A stretch of 64,000 bases of DNA from Crocinitomicaceae bacterium. Lineage in GTDB: Bacteria; Bacteroidota; Bacteroidia; Flavobacteriales_G; Salibacteraceae. Below the pieces are notes generated by a model. The model searched no databases and was not told the origin of the DNA. It saw nothing but the letters and a program-made list of their open reading frames with translations. Of the stretch, positions 52,587 through 61,934 are shown in pieces. The stretch is from positions 62,001 through 126,000 of the forward strand of contig PAVO01000007.1 in NCBI GenBank assembly GCA_002713215.1, given 5' to 3'. A program made the position numbers and the translations under genes. Within the stretch, counting starts at the first letter, position 1, and each line of letters opens with the position of its first letter.

Positions 52587-55500
52587 TTACAGCAAGCGCA
52601 TCAAGCGTTCATCTTCTTCAATCTTGCCGAGAGCCAAATCCATTAGCATGTTGTAGACACTGTCAAACCCACGAGCAGCGGCCATGTCTTTAAGTGATTC
52701 ATCATCAAAATAGTGCTTAACTTTACCTTTCGAGAATAAGCGACTGATACGGTTCAACCCATTATCAAACCCTAACTGAGTAAGCGCGTCTTTCTTAAAC
52801 ATTCGGTCAGTCTGGTCTGACTGAGAAGCCCAAATGAATGTAGATGGGAACAAGGAGTTAAGTTTGCTTCGTACGCCCGGGACTTTTGTATCACCTGAAC
52901 TCTTCGTTACAATATAAGCAAAGAACGTACTGATCTTATCTGAAAGGTCACCTTCAATCGTGGTCCGCTCTTTTCTACTCAATTGCATTTCTTGGAATCG
53001 AGCATGGTTACCGGAACGCGCCTCATCACTTGTAATAAATACAGTAGAGCAACTTGAGAAGAATTCAGGACTTGGATCCAGTAAGTGCTGACTGAATGCC
53101 CGAAGCCCCCAGTTGGCCTTACGGTTCTGACGCATATTCTCTACCAGCACTTCCTCAAACAGAGATTGAAGCACGTGAGATTCTTCCACATTCAACACCC
53201 CAGGTAAGTGGGTATTGATCTCATCCATGCGCTTGAGATAAGGGATGAACAATTCGTCTACGTCGCTCAGTAAGTCCGGCGACTCTTCAAGGTTTTCTTT
53301 CTTAACCATGAACATCGCCAGGGCCATGGCACCGAAGATTGCTTTGCGCTGCGAATCTTCACCACACACGTTCTTGATATCAATACTTACCATTCGTGCA
53401 ACATCAAGATTAATCTTGGTCACGCGGTTGAAGCATGGATATTCTTTGATAGCCTGACTCACACGACGCAAGAAATAATCGCGGTAAGTCGCACCATTAC
53501 CCAGCGTTTCTCGCCCATACTTTTCGCCCAGCTCTTGTCGAGAACTCATCACCTCTGAGTAGTCGGCTAATCGAGGCATTGCGTATCGGCGCAACAGCAT
53601 CGCGTGACGGATTGATTTACCCTTAGATAAGCGCATAACTTCTTCTGATAGCCAGTAATAGCTGTGATGGCGCTGAGGTTGAATGCCAAGCTTTTGCATT
53701 ACATCAAGGGTCGACTTGTGTTTGAATTCCGCTGACTCGAAGGTGCGCGGCTCATTCTCTACTTTTCGGTAGTCATAAACCGCGTCAACCAAGTCTTTGA
53801 TCATGTCTTGGATTTCACTGAACTTAAGTGAATAGTTACCTTTGGACTTAGTCATCTCGCAAATCAGTGTCGCCAGGAAGCGCACTATAACCGTCTTGTG
53901 ACGCATAGTTGGAGTAGTACGACCGAATGGTAGATCGTGAATGTTGTAGGCGCTCTCAATGCCGGTTGTCATCTCGTGCGTCAAGAACAAATAGCTCTTC
54001 TTCTGGTCGATAAGCAGCTTCAATGTTTCAACCATACCGAAACTGGTTTTACCGAAGTCAACGTTAAAGATAAATGGCATCTCGCCTCGAAGTTTCGGGT
54101 TCGCTTTAGCTTTGGCCAGTAGCGCAAGGTTAAGCATTGACAATAACGTCGATTTACCAGAACCAGAGATACCACAGCAATAGACATTGAAATTAATGTT
54201 TATACTGGATTGATCTTCAAACGGGTATGGACGACCATGTTCAGACAGAAAGTGCAGATACCCCGTTTCATACATGATCGCGTCACAGAAAATGGGACTC
54301 TGGTAAAAAATATCTGATAATGACTCTAATACCTGTGTAGTCTCACTCCGTTTGATTGCGCCAGGTAGCGTTTCAAACAGGCCTTGGGTAATATCCTGCT
54401 CAATTCCTCTGAACTGAGCATCATTCCATGATGCAATGGCCTTTTTGACCAGTTTGATGTTTGCTTTTAGCTCAGCTAAATCCTTTGCATGCAGCACAAT
54501 CGTCATCGACAAAAACCCACTCAGTTTCTCGCCTGCTTCATGCAGGTTCTTCACTTCGCGCCTTGCATCACGTATTTGTGCATTTTGAGTGAACGGAACG
54601 ATTGAACTGACAGTCGTATACATATTCTCTACACGGTATTCCGGTGTTGAAAATGGGTCGCTCTCAATGCGATAAGAGCACATGTAGCCAACTTTATTGG
54701 GGATAAGCTCACGAAGAGCTTGGTAGTCCTTCATCTTGTCGCTACGTGCCTGTGGGATCGCCAAACTGAAGGTCGTGAAGTAACGGTCGCCAAAAATAAA
54801 GATGCCCGTCGAGTCTGTATCTTCTCGACCACCTTGGTCCACCACTTGGGAAACCAGCGGCCCTTCTGTTACTGTGGCCTTATCCCCTGCATTAGACTGA
54901 GGTTTTTTCTCAACAAAGACCTGACCAAATGAAGGTTTCCAGTTTTCCGGGCAGTCATCCCCGTAAAGCGCTTCTTTCTGCGCCTTGATACCACGTTCCA
55001 CATTCATTTTCTTAATCAGCAAGCCATTCTTTGCAAACGCCGTATATGCTGTCGAAGAAAAGGCTTCATGTAGGGCTAAAACCTCCATGTCGTCGTTTGA
55101 TAAAAACACAGATTGGTTACCGACATCTGTCTGCATGCCGTTTTTAATAACACTCGACATCGACTTTTGTTCGTCGGTCTCTTTTGCTTTCTTATCTTTC
55201 TGATTTTGATTCGCCAAAGGGGATGTTTGGAGGACTAGGTACTGATCACTCCATACCGTTTTTGATGCGACAAAATCCAAGTAGTCTTCAATGAAAACGG
55301 GAGAATCAATACCTATGTTTTTTAGCTCATCGAAAGATGGCTGCATTGATTTCTTTAAACGACGGCGTGTTAATGAAGGGTCTGAAATGTCGACTAGCTG
55401 TAGCGTATACCCTCGTTCCTTGAAGAAGCCCTTGAGGCTCTCTTGTAACGTATCAGCAACACCATGCTGCTCTGCTTCCGAAAGCATTGCAGCAAAGCCT

Positions 55501-55664
55501 TTTAGCGAGAAAAATGACATCATAGAGCCGTCATTCATCTTCACAGTGAAGTCGTTAACAGCAGAGACTAAGTGATAGTAATCGTCTGCACTTTTTTTAT
55601 GTTTATTATTCCACTGCGTCTTAACAGCATCGATAGCCATTAACAGGCGAGTTAACCAATCCAT
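52587..55664 (-). CDS. dotO: Type IV secretion ATPase DotO/IcmB (TraU, VirB4 class)
   Basis: 1025 residues, a large soluble ATPase with an N-terminal domain of about 480 residues. The C-terminal motor has Walker A CGISGSGKSTLLSML (497-511), FNVDFGKTSFGM as the following strand, and a Walker B-like stretch DLLSDVDELFIPYLKR. Length and order fit DotO/IcmB and TraU of IncI plasmids, not the shorter VirB4 of P-type systems. It would drive assembly or opening of the secretion channel. GAGGG lies before the start. Confidence 0.88.
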   Translation of the reverse strand: MDWLTRLLMAIDAVKTQWNNKHKKSADDYYHLVSAVNDFTVKMNDGSMMSFFSLKGFAAMLSEAEQHGVADTLQESLKGFFKERGYTLQLVDISDPSLTRRRLKKSMQPSFDELKNIGIDSPVFIEDYLDFVASKTVWSDQYLVLQTSPLANQNQKDKKAKETDEQKSMSSVIKNGMQTDVGNQSVFLSNDDMEVLALHEAFSSTAYTAFAKNGLLIKKMNVERGIKAQKEALYGDDCPENWKPSFGQVFVEKKPQSNAGDKATVTEGPLVSQVVDQGGREDTDSTGIFIFGDRYFTTFSLAIPQARSDKMKDYQALRELIPNKVGYMCSYRIESDPFSTPEYRVENMYTTVSSIVPFTQNAQIRDARREVKNLHEAGEKLSGFLSMTIVLHAKDLAELKANIKLVKKAIASWNDAQFRGIEQDITQGLFETLPGAIKRSETTQVLESLSDIFYQSPIFCDAIMYETGYLHFLSEHGRPYPFEDQSSININFNVYCCGISGSGKSTLLSMLNLALLAKAKANPKLRGEMPFIFNVDFGKTSFGMVETLKLLIDQKKSYLFLTHEMTTGIESAYNIHDLPFGRTTPTMRHKTVIVRFLATLICEMTKSKGNYSLKFSEIQDMIKDLVDAVYDYRKVENEPRTFESAEFKHKSTLDVMQKLGIQPQRHHSYYWLSEEVMRLSKGKSIRHAMLLRRYAMPRLADYSEVMSSRQELGEKYGRETLGNGATYRDYFLRRVSQAIKEYPCFNRVTKINLDVARMVSIDIKNVCGEDSQRKAIFGAMALAMFMVKKENLEESPDLLSDVDELFIPYLKRMDEINTHLPGVLNVEESHVLQSLFEEVLVENMRQNRKANWGLRAFSQHLLDPSPEFFSSCSTVFITSDEARSGNHARFQEMQLSRKERTTIEGDLSDKISTFFAYIVTKSSGDTKVPGVRSKLNSLFPSTFIWASQSDQTDRMFKKDALTQLGFDNGLNRISRLFSKGKVKHYFDDESLKDMAAARGFDSVYNMLMDLALGKIEEDERLMRLL

Positions 55665-55699
55665 AGTCCCTCACATCATCCTTGATAACTCCCTACCTT

Positions 55700-55718
55700 G
55701 GGAGGCATTACACCTCCC
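55700..55718. repeat. Stem-loop in the spacer upstream of the DotO gene
   Basis: GGGAGG and CCTCCC, 7-base loop, in the spacer between the large acidic protein gene and dotO. No T-run; may modulate message stability or shelter a Shine-Dalgarno-like element. Confidence 0.4.
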
Positions 55719-55761
55719 ATATTAACATATTTTGGAAGTCTCGACGGGGCGAGAGGTAGGT

Positions 55762-58713
55762 TTAACGTTTGCGACGAACGTAATCGTCACCTTCACCCGG
55801 TTCAGGCTCAGGTTCAACTTCACTGTTGTCAGGGTTAGAACCACTCAGCTTTGATTTGACGTTTTTCATCAGCATCTCTTCCGGCATTCTTTCAAGGAAG
55901 GCACGTTCTTCCGGTGAGGCGCTTTCAACAAAATACTCATCCATTTTGAGTAGAGTATCGACTGTATTGGCGATAGTGAACGCTGGTTCCTTCTTCTGTT
56001 GTTCAGTAAATTCAGCAGGCTTCGGAATTTTCGACACCTGATCTGGTGTTAGGTTTTGCCATCCTAGTTCTTCTAAGCGCTTCATCCACGCTTCAGGAAC
56101 GCCAGGCGCAGGTTCCTCCTGCTTAAGTTTGGCAAAACCACTTTCAGGTTCATCACTTGGCGTATTCTGCTCTGGAGAAGCAGCCATATCATCAAGAGAC
56201 ATTCCGCTCGGCTCACTCTCTGGGCCAGCTGTCATGCTGTCTAAATTCGCGGGAGCTTGACCTTCGTCATTTGTTGGAGCATGTGCATCAATACTCGGCT
56301 CTTCCGAATGCTCCATTTCAGGTGGCGCGGCCATATCATCAAGTCCAGGCCCCTCCTGAACTTGAGCATCGAAATTTTGTTCAATACCTGTAGGTTGTTC
56401 TACATTTGGCTGAGCTGCCATGTCATCAAGGTTCGATTCAGGCTGCAACGGCGTTTCAGTATTTTGTTCTAAACCAGACGGGCCTTCATGAAGTGGCTGC
56501 TCTCCCATGTCGATTGGGCTTTCCTGTTGCGGTGCCGCAGCCATATCATCCAAACCAGACTCTGGCGGATAAGGTGCTTCAGTGCTCTGAGATGGCTCCA
56601 CAGCTTGCTCATACTGCGGCTGGCTATCCATTGCTGGATTCGCCGACATATCATCTATACCAGCAGGGCCACTTTGAAATTCTTCCGGGATATATACATC
56701 CGCATGTTCCTCACCATAGTCTCGATTGCTGTAATCATCATACATCATCGACTCTGGATCATCTCGACGATCAGCGGGGGACGGTCCATCAAACATATGT
56801 GATGGTGGCGTACTACCATTTAACTCTGGATCAAACCCATCCGGAGACTGATTTTCAAAGCCTTGCTGTTGAGCTGAATTTTGTTCAGGAGCTGTCTGAG
56901 GCTTTGTTGTCGGCTTGTGCTCTGCGTTATTTTGAGAGTTTGCAAGCTTTTCTGCTTTTTCAGCCTCTCGCTTCAAGACCTCATCAGCCTTCTCTTGAAG
57001 TACAGGTAAAACTCGGTTAGCCACATCTTTACCGTAAATAGGTTCAAGAAGATTGATAGACTTCGCGAGAAGCTTTATATCCTTCGCCTTAGGCCCATAT
57101 TTACTTTCAATATTACTCTCTGGGTCTAACTTAGCGACAATAGAATCAACGTGGTTCTTAAGGCGCTCAACAACACCTCTGGCTGTTGGGCTTAAACCGC
57201 CTTCATCGTTCACTTGTTGCCATGTTTGTTCAGGGTTGTTTAACTCAGCAAGAAGTGGCATGACCGGCAGAATATCATCGTTTTCAATATCGTCGAATCC
57301 AAGCCCTTTTTCGATATCCGCCAGTTGCTCAGCCACTCTGATTGTTGGCGAGTTTATCATCTCATTTTTAGCTTCTATGCCCTCTTCCGGCATCACTTCG
57401 CGTGGCGGCTCTGGTTCAGGATCCTGTTCATTTTCAGGGCGCTCTCCAATGCTGAAAGCTGGTCCATGTTTTTCTAGTTTGTAATTTTCGAAAGCCTGAC
57501 TCAAATGCCTATCAACGGAAATGTCATCAATGTGATAACCAGCATCGACTAGTGCGTCTACTGAGCGCATCATAAAGTCGATCGCTTTTTTGGGATCTCT
57601 GAAGTTAGAGCTTATATGCGGCTTTCTAATGCCATCACTCTTAACTTGTAAAGCGGCAAGTTTATATGCTTCTTCTGGTACACTGGGGCTTCGGAACTCA
57701 ACTCTTCGATCTAATCCAGGGCCCGAGCGATAGTGAAGTAGTGTTTGCTCTACACGACCGTTAACGTCCATAACAGCCAGAGAGTCACCAAACAAACTTT
57801 CTGAAGGGTAAACTAACGGATCTTGTCCAAGAAGCGAGTTCGCGCCATTGGATAGCTTATCTTTCAGCTTATGGATTGTCGTTCGACGAACCCATGACGG
57901 GTTTTCATCCATAATTTTGTTGATGGCCATCTTGGCTTCAGTTTGTGCATCTACATGAAGACGATGCTTTCTTGCTTCCAAGTCAGCCTGCTCTTCCATT
58001 GCACCGACCTGTTGAAGCAGTGCATCTGTACTTAGGTTGGCGTTTCCACGTTCTGGAGCTTCTTCAGGTGCGATTTCAGCACCTGTATCTTCGGGAGATG
58101 ATGGCTCACGTTTTAGATCATGTTCGACGTTTGGTTCTGGTTCTTCCCCAGGAGTAATTACAGGTTCAGGGGCAACACCAAGCTTATAGTATAAAGAATT
58201 TGTATCACCTTCAGACAATGGTGACTTGAATGCCCCTTCACGCATTTTTTGACCAAGAGATTTCGTAAATTGGTCTGTTAGAACGCTGTCGAATGCCGCT
58301 TTAGCGGGCTCTGGAAGGCGCATGTCTTCCGGATCATTGGCGTAACGAATCATTGCACGGCAAAGTTCAGCGTTCATCAATGGTGCGTTTTCACTGCCAT
58401 CCTTTGCCAACTCCAAAAACTCAGGCAAATTACGTTTAATGAAATCATCATCATCAATGATACTTTTACCCATATCATTCACACCCATAAGAGCAGCTGC
58501 CCTTGAGTGCATATCAGAGTCACTTAACGTAAATAGTGTTGCGCCACCAAACCCGATCTTCGCGCGCTCGACAAAAGCACGAGCAACAACCTGCTCATAT
58601 GCTTTGTCCTCAAGTCGTTTACCAGAAAGAATCTTATCCAGTGCAACCTGCATTTCTTCATCATTGAAAAGCTGGGCAATTACCTTTCTTTCTTCAGCTG
58701 CTGTTGTAGCCAT
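55762..58713 (-). CDS. Large acidic repeat protein of the transfer module
   Basis: 983 residues without signal or membrane segments. The folded N-terminal part (about 1-165) and a second globular segment (about 240-400) contain GIRKPHISSNFRDPKKAI and VDALVDAGYHIDDISVD. This resembles large polyvalent protein domains found beside relaxases and primases on mobile elements, a tentative likeness. A long disordered Glu/Pro/Gln tail (about 600-870) has six copies of an L-D-D-M-A-A-x-P motif spaced 16-40 residues apart. The C-terminal 110 residues are structured. No relaxase histidine triad or catalytic Tyr motif was found. It may be a scaffold or multivalent binding protein recruited with DNA or transfer proteins. 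Confidence 0.7.
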   Translation of the reverse strand: MATTAAEERKVIAQLFNDEEMQVALDKILSGKRLEDKAYEQVVARAFVERAKIGFGGATLFTLSDSDMHSRAAALMGVNDMGKSIIDDDDFIKRNLPEFLELAKDGSENAPLMNAELCRAMIRYANDPEDMRLPEPAKAAFDSVLTDQFTKSLGQKMREGAFKSPLSEGDTNSLYYKLGVAPEPVITPGEEPEPNVEHDLKREPSSPEDTGAEIAPEEAPERGNANLSTDALLQQVGAMEEQADLEARKHRLHVDAQTEAKMAINKIMDENPSWVRRTTIHKLKDKLSNGANSLLGQDPLVYPSESLFGDSLAVMDVNGRVEQTLLHYRSGPGLDRRVEFRSPSVPEEAYKLAALQVKSDGIRKPHISSNFRDPKKAIDFMMRSVDALVDAGYHIDDISVDRHLSQAFENYKLEKHGPAFSIGERPENEQDPEPEPPREVMPEEGIEAKNEMINSPTIRVAEQLADIEKGLGFDDIENDDILPVMPLLAELNNPEQTWQQVNDEGGLSPTARGVVERLKNHVDSIVAKLDPESNIESKYGPKAKDIKLLAKSINLLEPIYGKDVANRVLPVLQEKADEVLKREAEKAEKLANSQNNAEHKPTTKPQTAPEQNSAQQQGFENQSPDGFDPELNGSTPPSHMFDGPSPADRRDDPESMMYDDYSNRDYGEEHADVYIPEEFQSGPAGIDDMSANPAMDSQPQYEQAVEPSQSTEAPYPPESGLDDMAAAPQQESPIDMGEQPLHEGPSGLEQNTETPLQPESNLDDMAAQPNVEQPTGIEQNFDAQVQEGPGLDDMAAPPEMEHSEEPSIDAHAPTNDEGQAPANLDSMTAGPESEPSGMSLDDMAASPEQNTPSDEPESGFAKLKQEEPAPGVPEAWMKRLEELGWQNLTPDQVSKIPKPAEFTEQQKKEPAFTIANTVDTLLKMDEYFVESASPEERAFLERMPEEMLMKNVKSKLSGSNPDNSEVEPEPEPGEGDDYVRRKR
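56134..56671 (-). repeat. Six diverged repeats coding L-D-D-M-A-A-x-P
   Basis: Within the acidic protein gene, the octapeptide recurs as IDDMSANP, LDDMAAAP, LDDMAAQP, LDDMAAPP, LDSMTAGP and LDDMAASP. The spacers are rich in Glu, Pro and Gln and differ in length. This looks like an array of short linear binding motifs. Confidence 0.75.
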
Positions 58714-58726
58714 TCTCTACTCCCTA

Positions 58727-59059
58727 CTACTTATTCAATGTTCTAACCGAGCTAGAACTAGCAACAAAACGAAGTCGCTTACGATCTTTAACCTCAACCA
58801 CTTCATTCTTGCTTGGATTTCTTGCAGTCGGCTGAGTCATACGCAAAGAGAAAGTGCCGACATTTTTGATTTTCACACTCTCGCCATTGGCCACCTTTCG
58901 GAGAATTTCTTCAAAAAGGCTGTGGGCAAATAACTGTTGCGTTTCTATGGTTTCTGAATGTTCACGTGGGACTCGCCCCCCTTCAAATGGGCGATCCAGC
59001 ATACCTTTGACTAAGTCAGAAAGGTTTGTGGTTGGGGCTTTAGATGCATCCGTGCTCAT
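58727..59059 (-). CDS. HU/IHF-family DNA-bending protein
   Basis: 110 residues. The HU core is visible: FAHSLFEEILRKVANGESVKIKNVGTFSLRM, then the arm segment with ARNPSKNEVVEV and KRLRFVAS. The N-terminal 40 residues are extended compared with HU or IHF (about 90 residues). Such proteins bend DNA and could organise the transfer origin or regulate transfer promoters. ATG 59059. Upstream lies a dyad that could be its operator. Confidence 0.85.
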   Translation of the reverse strand: MSTDASKAPTTNLSDLVKGMLDRPFEGGRVPREHSETIETQQLFAHSLFEEILRKVANGESVKIKNVGTFSLRMTQPTARNPSKNEVVEVKDRKRLRFVASSSSVRTLNK

Positions 59060-59138
59060 GATGTACTCACAAAAATCCGTTTATAATAAGGAATATATCA
59101 CAGACTCGCCGAGCGGGCGTTTGAGGGAATAACTTTTT

Positions 59139-59158
59139 ACATTGATATAATTCAATGT
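59139..59158. promoter_or_regulatory. Dyad ACATTGA-TATAAT-TCAATGT (candidate operator/promoter)
   Basis: Perfect 7-bp arms flank a central TATAAT, in the 105-bp spacer about 80 bases upstream of the HU-like start. A regulator binding the arms would cover the -10-like box. On the plus strand TTGAGG at 59121-59126 lies 19 bp before it, and the minus strand reads ATTATA there, so the direction of any promoter is unclear. Confidence 0.45.
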
Positions 59159-59164
59159 TTGCAA

Positions 59165-59539
59165 CTAAGTATTTGAGTTCAAAGAGTCTCTATAATTAGC
59201 TGTTACTCGAATATTGAAGCCAACTGTTGATATTAATGACTGGAGATTACTGTGGCTCGTATGAGAATTGGGGATTTCTCTTAATTTCCACACCCCATCT
59301 TCAAATATAACTCTTGCGCTTTCACTAGGTGCAACGCCCCAGGTAATGATGTCATTTTCAAATACAGTGAGCTGATCAGAAATACAAAGCCCCATATCTA
59401 CTTCTACATCTTGGCGCAATACCGTTTCCCAGCATACGACGTCAACCTGACGTAACAGCACGCCATCGCTCGTTAAAGCGAAGCGGCTGTTATCATAACG
59501 CTGATTAAAAATATCCCACACTCTGAAGCGCACCGACAT
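59165..59539 (-). CDS. YopX-like protein
   Basis: About 124 residues from ATG 59539 (GTG at 59542 is in frame). VRFRVWD at the start, FENDIITWG and ARVIFEDGVWKL in the middle, and STVGFNIRV near the end match the layout of YopX proteins: FRVWD..., EGDIV, V.F.DG, VIGNI. The family is widespread in phages and mobile elements with unknown function. It lies directly after the topoisomerase gene, 3-bp spacing. Confidence 0.68.
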   Translation of the reverse strand: MSVRFRVWDIFNQRYDNSRFALTSDGVLLRQVDVVCWETVLRQDVEVDMGLCISDQLTVFENDIITWGVAPSESARVIFEDGVWKLREIPNSHTSHSNLQSLISTVGFNIRVTANYRDSLNSNT

Positions 59540-59542
59540 CAC

Positions 59543-61858
59543 CTACTTTTTCCTTTTGGCAAGTTCGTTGCCCGGGGCATCATCTTTATCAAAGAAGACT
59601 TTCTTACACCCTTCGCATTCCCAAAGATTGAAACTCTTATTTGGAAGCAGCTTGAAGTATGTCGTCCCTTTCTTACAAGAGGGGCATGGAGCACTCTTGC
59701 TCTTGTCGAGTGGCTTCTTCTCTGCACGAGGGGTGTCTGAACGCGTCCCCAGCTTCATTCCATGCTTGCCGTCTTTGTCGATGTAGGCTGCATCACAGCG
59801 CTTACAACGCCACAGATCGAAGTCTTTCTTTTTAAGTTTCTGTAGGAAAGTGAACCCACCACATGGATCAGGGCATATATTGTAATTATCAACAATTGGC
59901 TGATTAATACGGAAATGCCCTTCATTGAGCTGCTTAAAGAAACGAGCCAGGAACTGAGTTTGGCGCCTCATAAAATCTTCAAGACTCAAACGGCCTGCTT
60001 GAATATCGTTAAAAGCATCTTCCCAGTAAGCTGTCGTTTCTGGCAATTTGAAGTAATCTGGTGCTACATCAGACAACTGCATTAGCTTCTTCGTAGGAAT
60101 TAGGCGTTTAACGGCCTTCTTACCCTTACCCTCTTTCTTGTAGGTAATAAAGAATTTATCAGCCAGCTGAGAAACGTGGTTTTTACGTGTACCACCTGTA
60201 CCAATCTGAAGGTTTTTAATTTTCTTCAGTAGCTCACGGTTTTTAACGTATTTACCGGGCTTCTCAAGATCCGTAAGGAACTCGGCTTCTGTGTAATGCT
60301 TAGGTTGTTTGGTTGTGCTTGTCTTGGTCTCTGTTTTGGCAACCTTAACTTGCAAGCCGTTCTCAAGTACAGGGATAGTGTCACCGCGATCATCATCGTC
60401 ATCAACTTCTCTATTCAGCGCCTTCCAACCCATTCGCAATGGTGTTGAACCACTACTTTTACACTTAATACCGCCTACATCAGTGATAACTTGAGTGCTT
60501 GCATATTCGTAATCAGGAAGGAACTGGATTATTAACCTGTCACAAAGCTCACGATAAATAAGAAACTCATCTTTCGTTAACTTCGTGATATCTGCCGTCA
60601 TGTCTGTCGGGATTATCGCGTGGTGAGACTCATCATCGTCAATGCCTTTTTTCCAGATCTTAGACACTTTGCTCATGTCAGCGATTTTGAAGGCTTTCTG
60701 ATAAAGGTCTTTTTCTTTATCCGTTAAGAATGTCGCATTCGCCAAGTTCTTTGCCATCGCCGCAACATACTTAGGCATATCAGCGTGCATTTTGGTATCC
60801 AACTGAACAACTTCAACACGAGGATATGTGATGAGCGCTTTTTCTGAATACAGTGATTGCATCGCTTTATCGATATCGTCCAATGACATACCGAACTTTT
60901 TAATCATATGGATTTCAAAGCCAGTACGATGGAAACCTTTGGGTGCGCCGGTTTTCTTGTTCTCTTTCTTGTACTCAACAACAACACCTTGCCCTGTTTG
61001 CTGAATACGAGCACTGATCTCTTTTGCTTTGTTAATGTCAATTAACTGATTTAGCTCTGGATCAAGCAGTTCTTTCGGATAATCCACTCGCCCCACATAA
61101 GATTCACCTTGAGGCGTATTAAATATCACTTCCTCATTGAAATAATCTTGCGGCTTAAATGTCGCAATTGCATGCTCTCTCAATGCAAGAAGATAACTCA
61201 TTGCAAAGATAACGCGACCAGAGTTGAATGGGTGGTAAGGGGGCAGGTATTCACTGTTGATGACTGATAACGCCATCGTAATGTTCATACCAATCAACCA
61301 GTCCATGTGTGAGCGAGCTAGGCCTGCTTGGTATCGATTGTACCACTTAGAACCAGGCTCTTTCTCATTATATGCCTTTTGGATAGCATCGGGTGTCAAT
61401 GCAGAGTACAACATACGAGAAATGTTTGGATGGTTTATACTGCGTAAGTAATCAAGCACTTCCCAACCGAGAAGTTCCCCTTCCTTATCGTTATCCACTG
61501 CCAGAGTGATTTCAGATGGTTTTCCAGAATCGACAAGCGCCCACTTGATACCAGCAAGAAGTGCTTTAGCTCGCTTGTCGCTTTTCGGGAAAAGCTTCCA
61601 CTTGCCAAGCTGCGGGATAACAGGAAGATCCTCGACGTTCCAGCCTTTGTTTTCTTTTTTAAGATTTGGTTGGTAGAACTCTGGACGTGCTTGTTCTAAA
61701 AGGTGGCCTGATTGATGGGTGACACAAATACCATTCTCATGATCATAGAATGCGACATTGTATTCACCTACGCGGTGTGTTTTTCGCAAGTTAAACAACT
61801 TGACGAATATGTCCTTCTGCGTTTTCTTTTCGCAGATAATTACTTCCCTGAACGCCAA
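59543..61858 (-). CDS. traE: Type IA DNA topoisomerase (TraE/TopB-like)
   Basis: 771 residues from TTG 61858 (AAGGA 10 bases upstream; no better in-frame ATG). The TOPRIM domain has AVDNDKEGE with Asp122, Asp124 and Glu126. ARSHMDWLIGMNITMAL and NSGRVIFAMSYLL follow, and the active-site region ALITYPRVE has Tyr345 as the nucleophile. C-terminal zinc fingers (CPDPCGGF/CKRCDA and CPSCKKG/CEGCKK) complete it. TraE on IncI plasmids has the same role: relaxing and decatenating DNA during transfer or replication. The normal Thr after PR is Val here. Confidence 0.9.
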   Translation of the reverse strand: MAFREVIICEKKTQKDIFVKLFNLRKTHRVGEYNVAFYDHENGICVTHQSGHLLEQARPEFYQPNLKKENKGWNVEDLPVIPQLGKWKLFPKSDKRAKALLAGIKWALVDSGKPSEITLAVDNDKEGELLGWEVLDYLRSINHPNISRMLYSALTPDAIQKAYNEKEPGSKWYNRYQAGLARSHMDWLIGMNITMALSVINSEYLPPYHPFNSGRVIFAMSYLLALREHAIATFKPQDYFNEEVIFNTPQGESYVGRVDYPKELLDPELNQLIDINKAKEISARIQQTGQGVVVEYKKENKKTGAPKGFHRTGFEIHMIKKFGMSLDDIDKAMQSLYSEKALITYPRVEVVQLDTKMHADMPKYVAAMAKNLANATFLTDKEKDLYQKAFKIADMSKVSKIWKKGIDDDESHHAIIPTDMTADITKLTKDEFLIYRELCDRLIIQFLPDYEYASTQVITDVGGIKCKSSGSTPLRMGWKALNREVDDDDDRGDTIPVLENGLQVKVAKTETKTSTTKQPKHYTEAEFLTDLEKPGKYVKNRELLKKIKNLQIGTGGTRKNHVSQLADKFFITYKKEGKGKKAVKRLIPTKKLMQLSDVAPDYFKLPETTAYWEDAFNDIQAGRLSLEDFMRRQTQFLARFFKQLNEGHFRINQPIVDNYNICPDPCGGFTFLQKLKKKDFDLWRCKRCDAAYIDKDGKHGMKLGTRSDTPRAEKKPLDKSKSAPCPSCKKGTTYFKLLPNKSFNLWECEGCKKVFFDKDDAPGNELAKRKK

Positions 61859-61889
61859 AACTTCAAAATCCTTTTTGAGACGCTTAAAT

Positions 61890-61912
61890 CCCTGCTAAGT
61901 CATTTAGCAGGG
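61890..61912. repeat. 9-bp inverted repeat in the spacer upstream of topoisomerase
   Basis: CCCTGCTAA (61890-61898) and TTAGCAGGG (61904-61912) form a stem with a 5-base loop in the 76-bp spacer. No strong T-run follows on the minus strand. Could attenuate or be a protein-binding dyad. Confidence 0.45.
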
Positions 61913-61934
61913 CAAACTGTTACTAGTTATCTTA

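Noticed and set aside
56157-57020. Overlapping plus-strand open frames up to 204 codons
   Set aside because: They lie opposite the low-complexity acidic gene, have no ribosome-binding sites and arise from its biased codon use.
55762-58713. The 983-residue protein as the relaxase
   Set aside because: I found no His-rich HUH triad nor a catalytic Tyr motif in the N-terminal region; only its genomic position suggests it.
58727-59539. A prophage, based on YopX-like and HU-like genes
   Set aside because: No capsid, terminase or portal genes; the neighbours are conjugation genes, where both families also occur.
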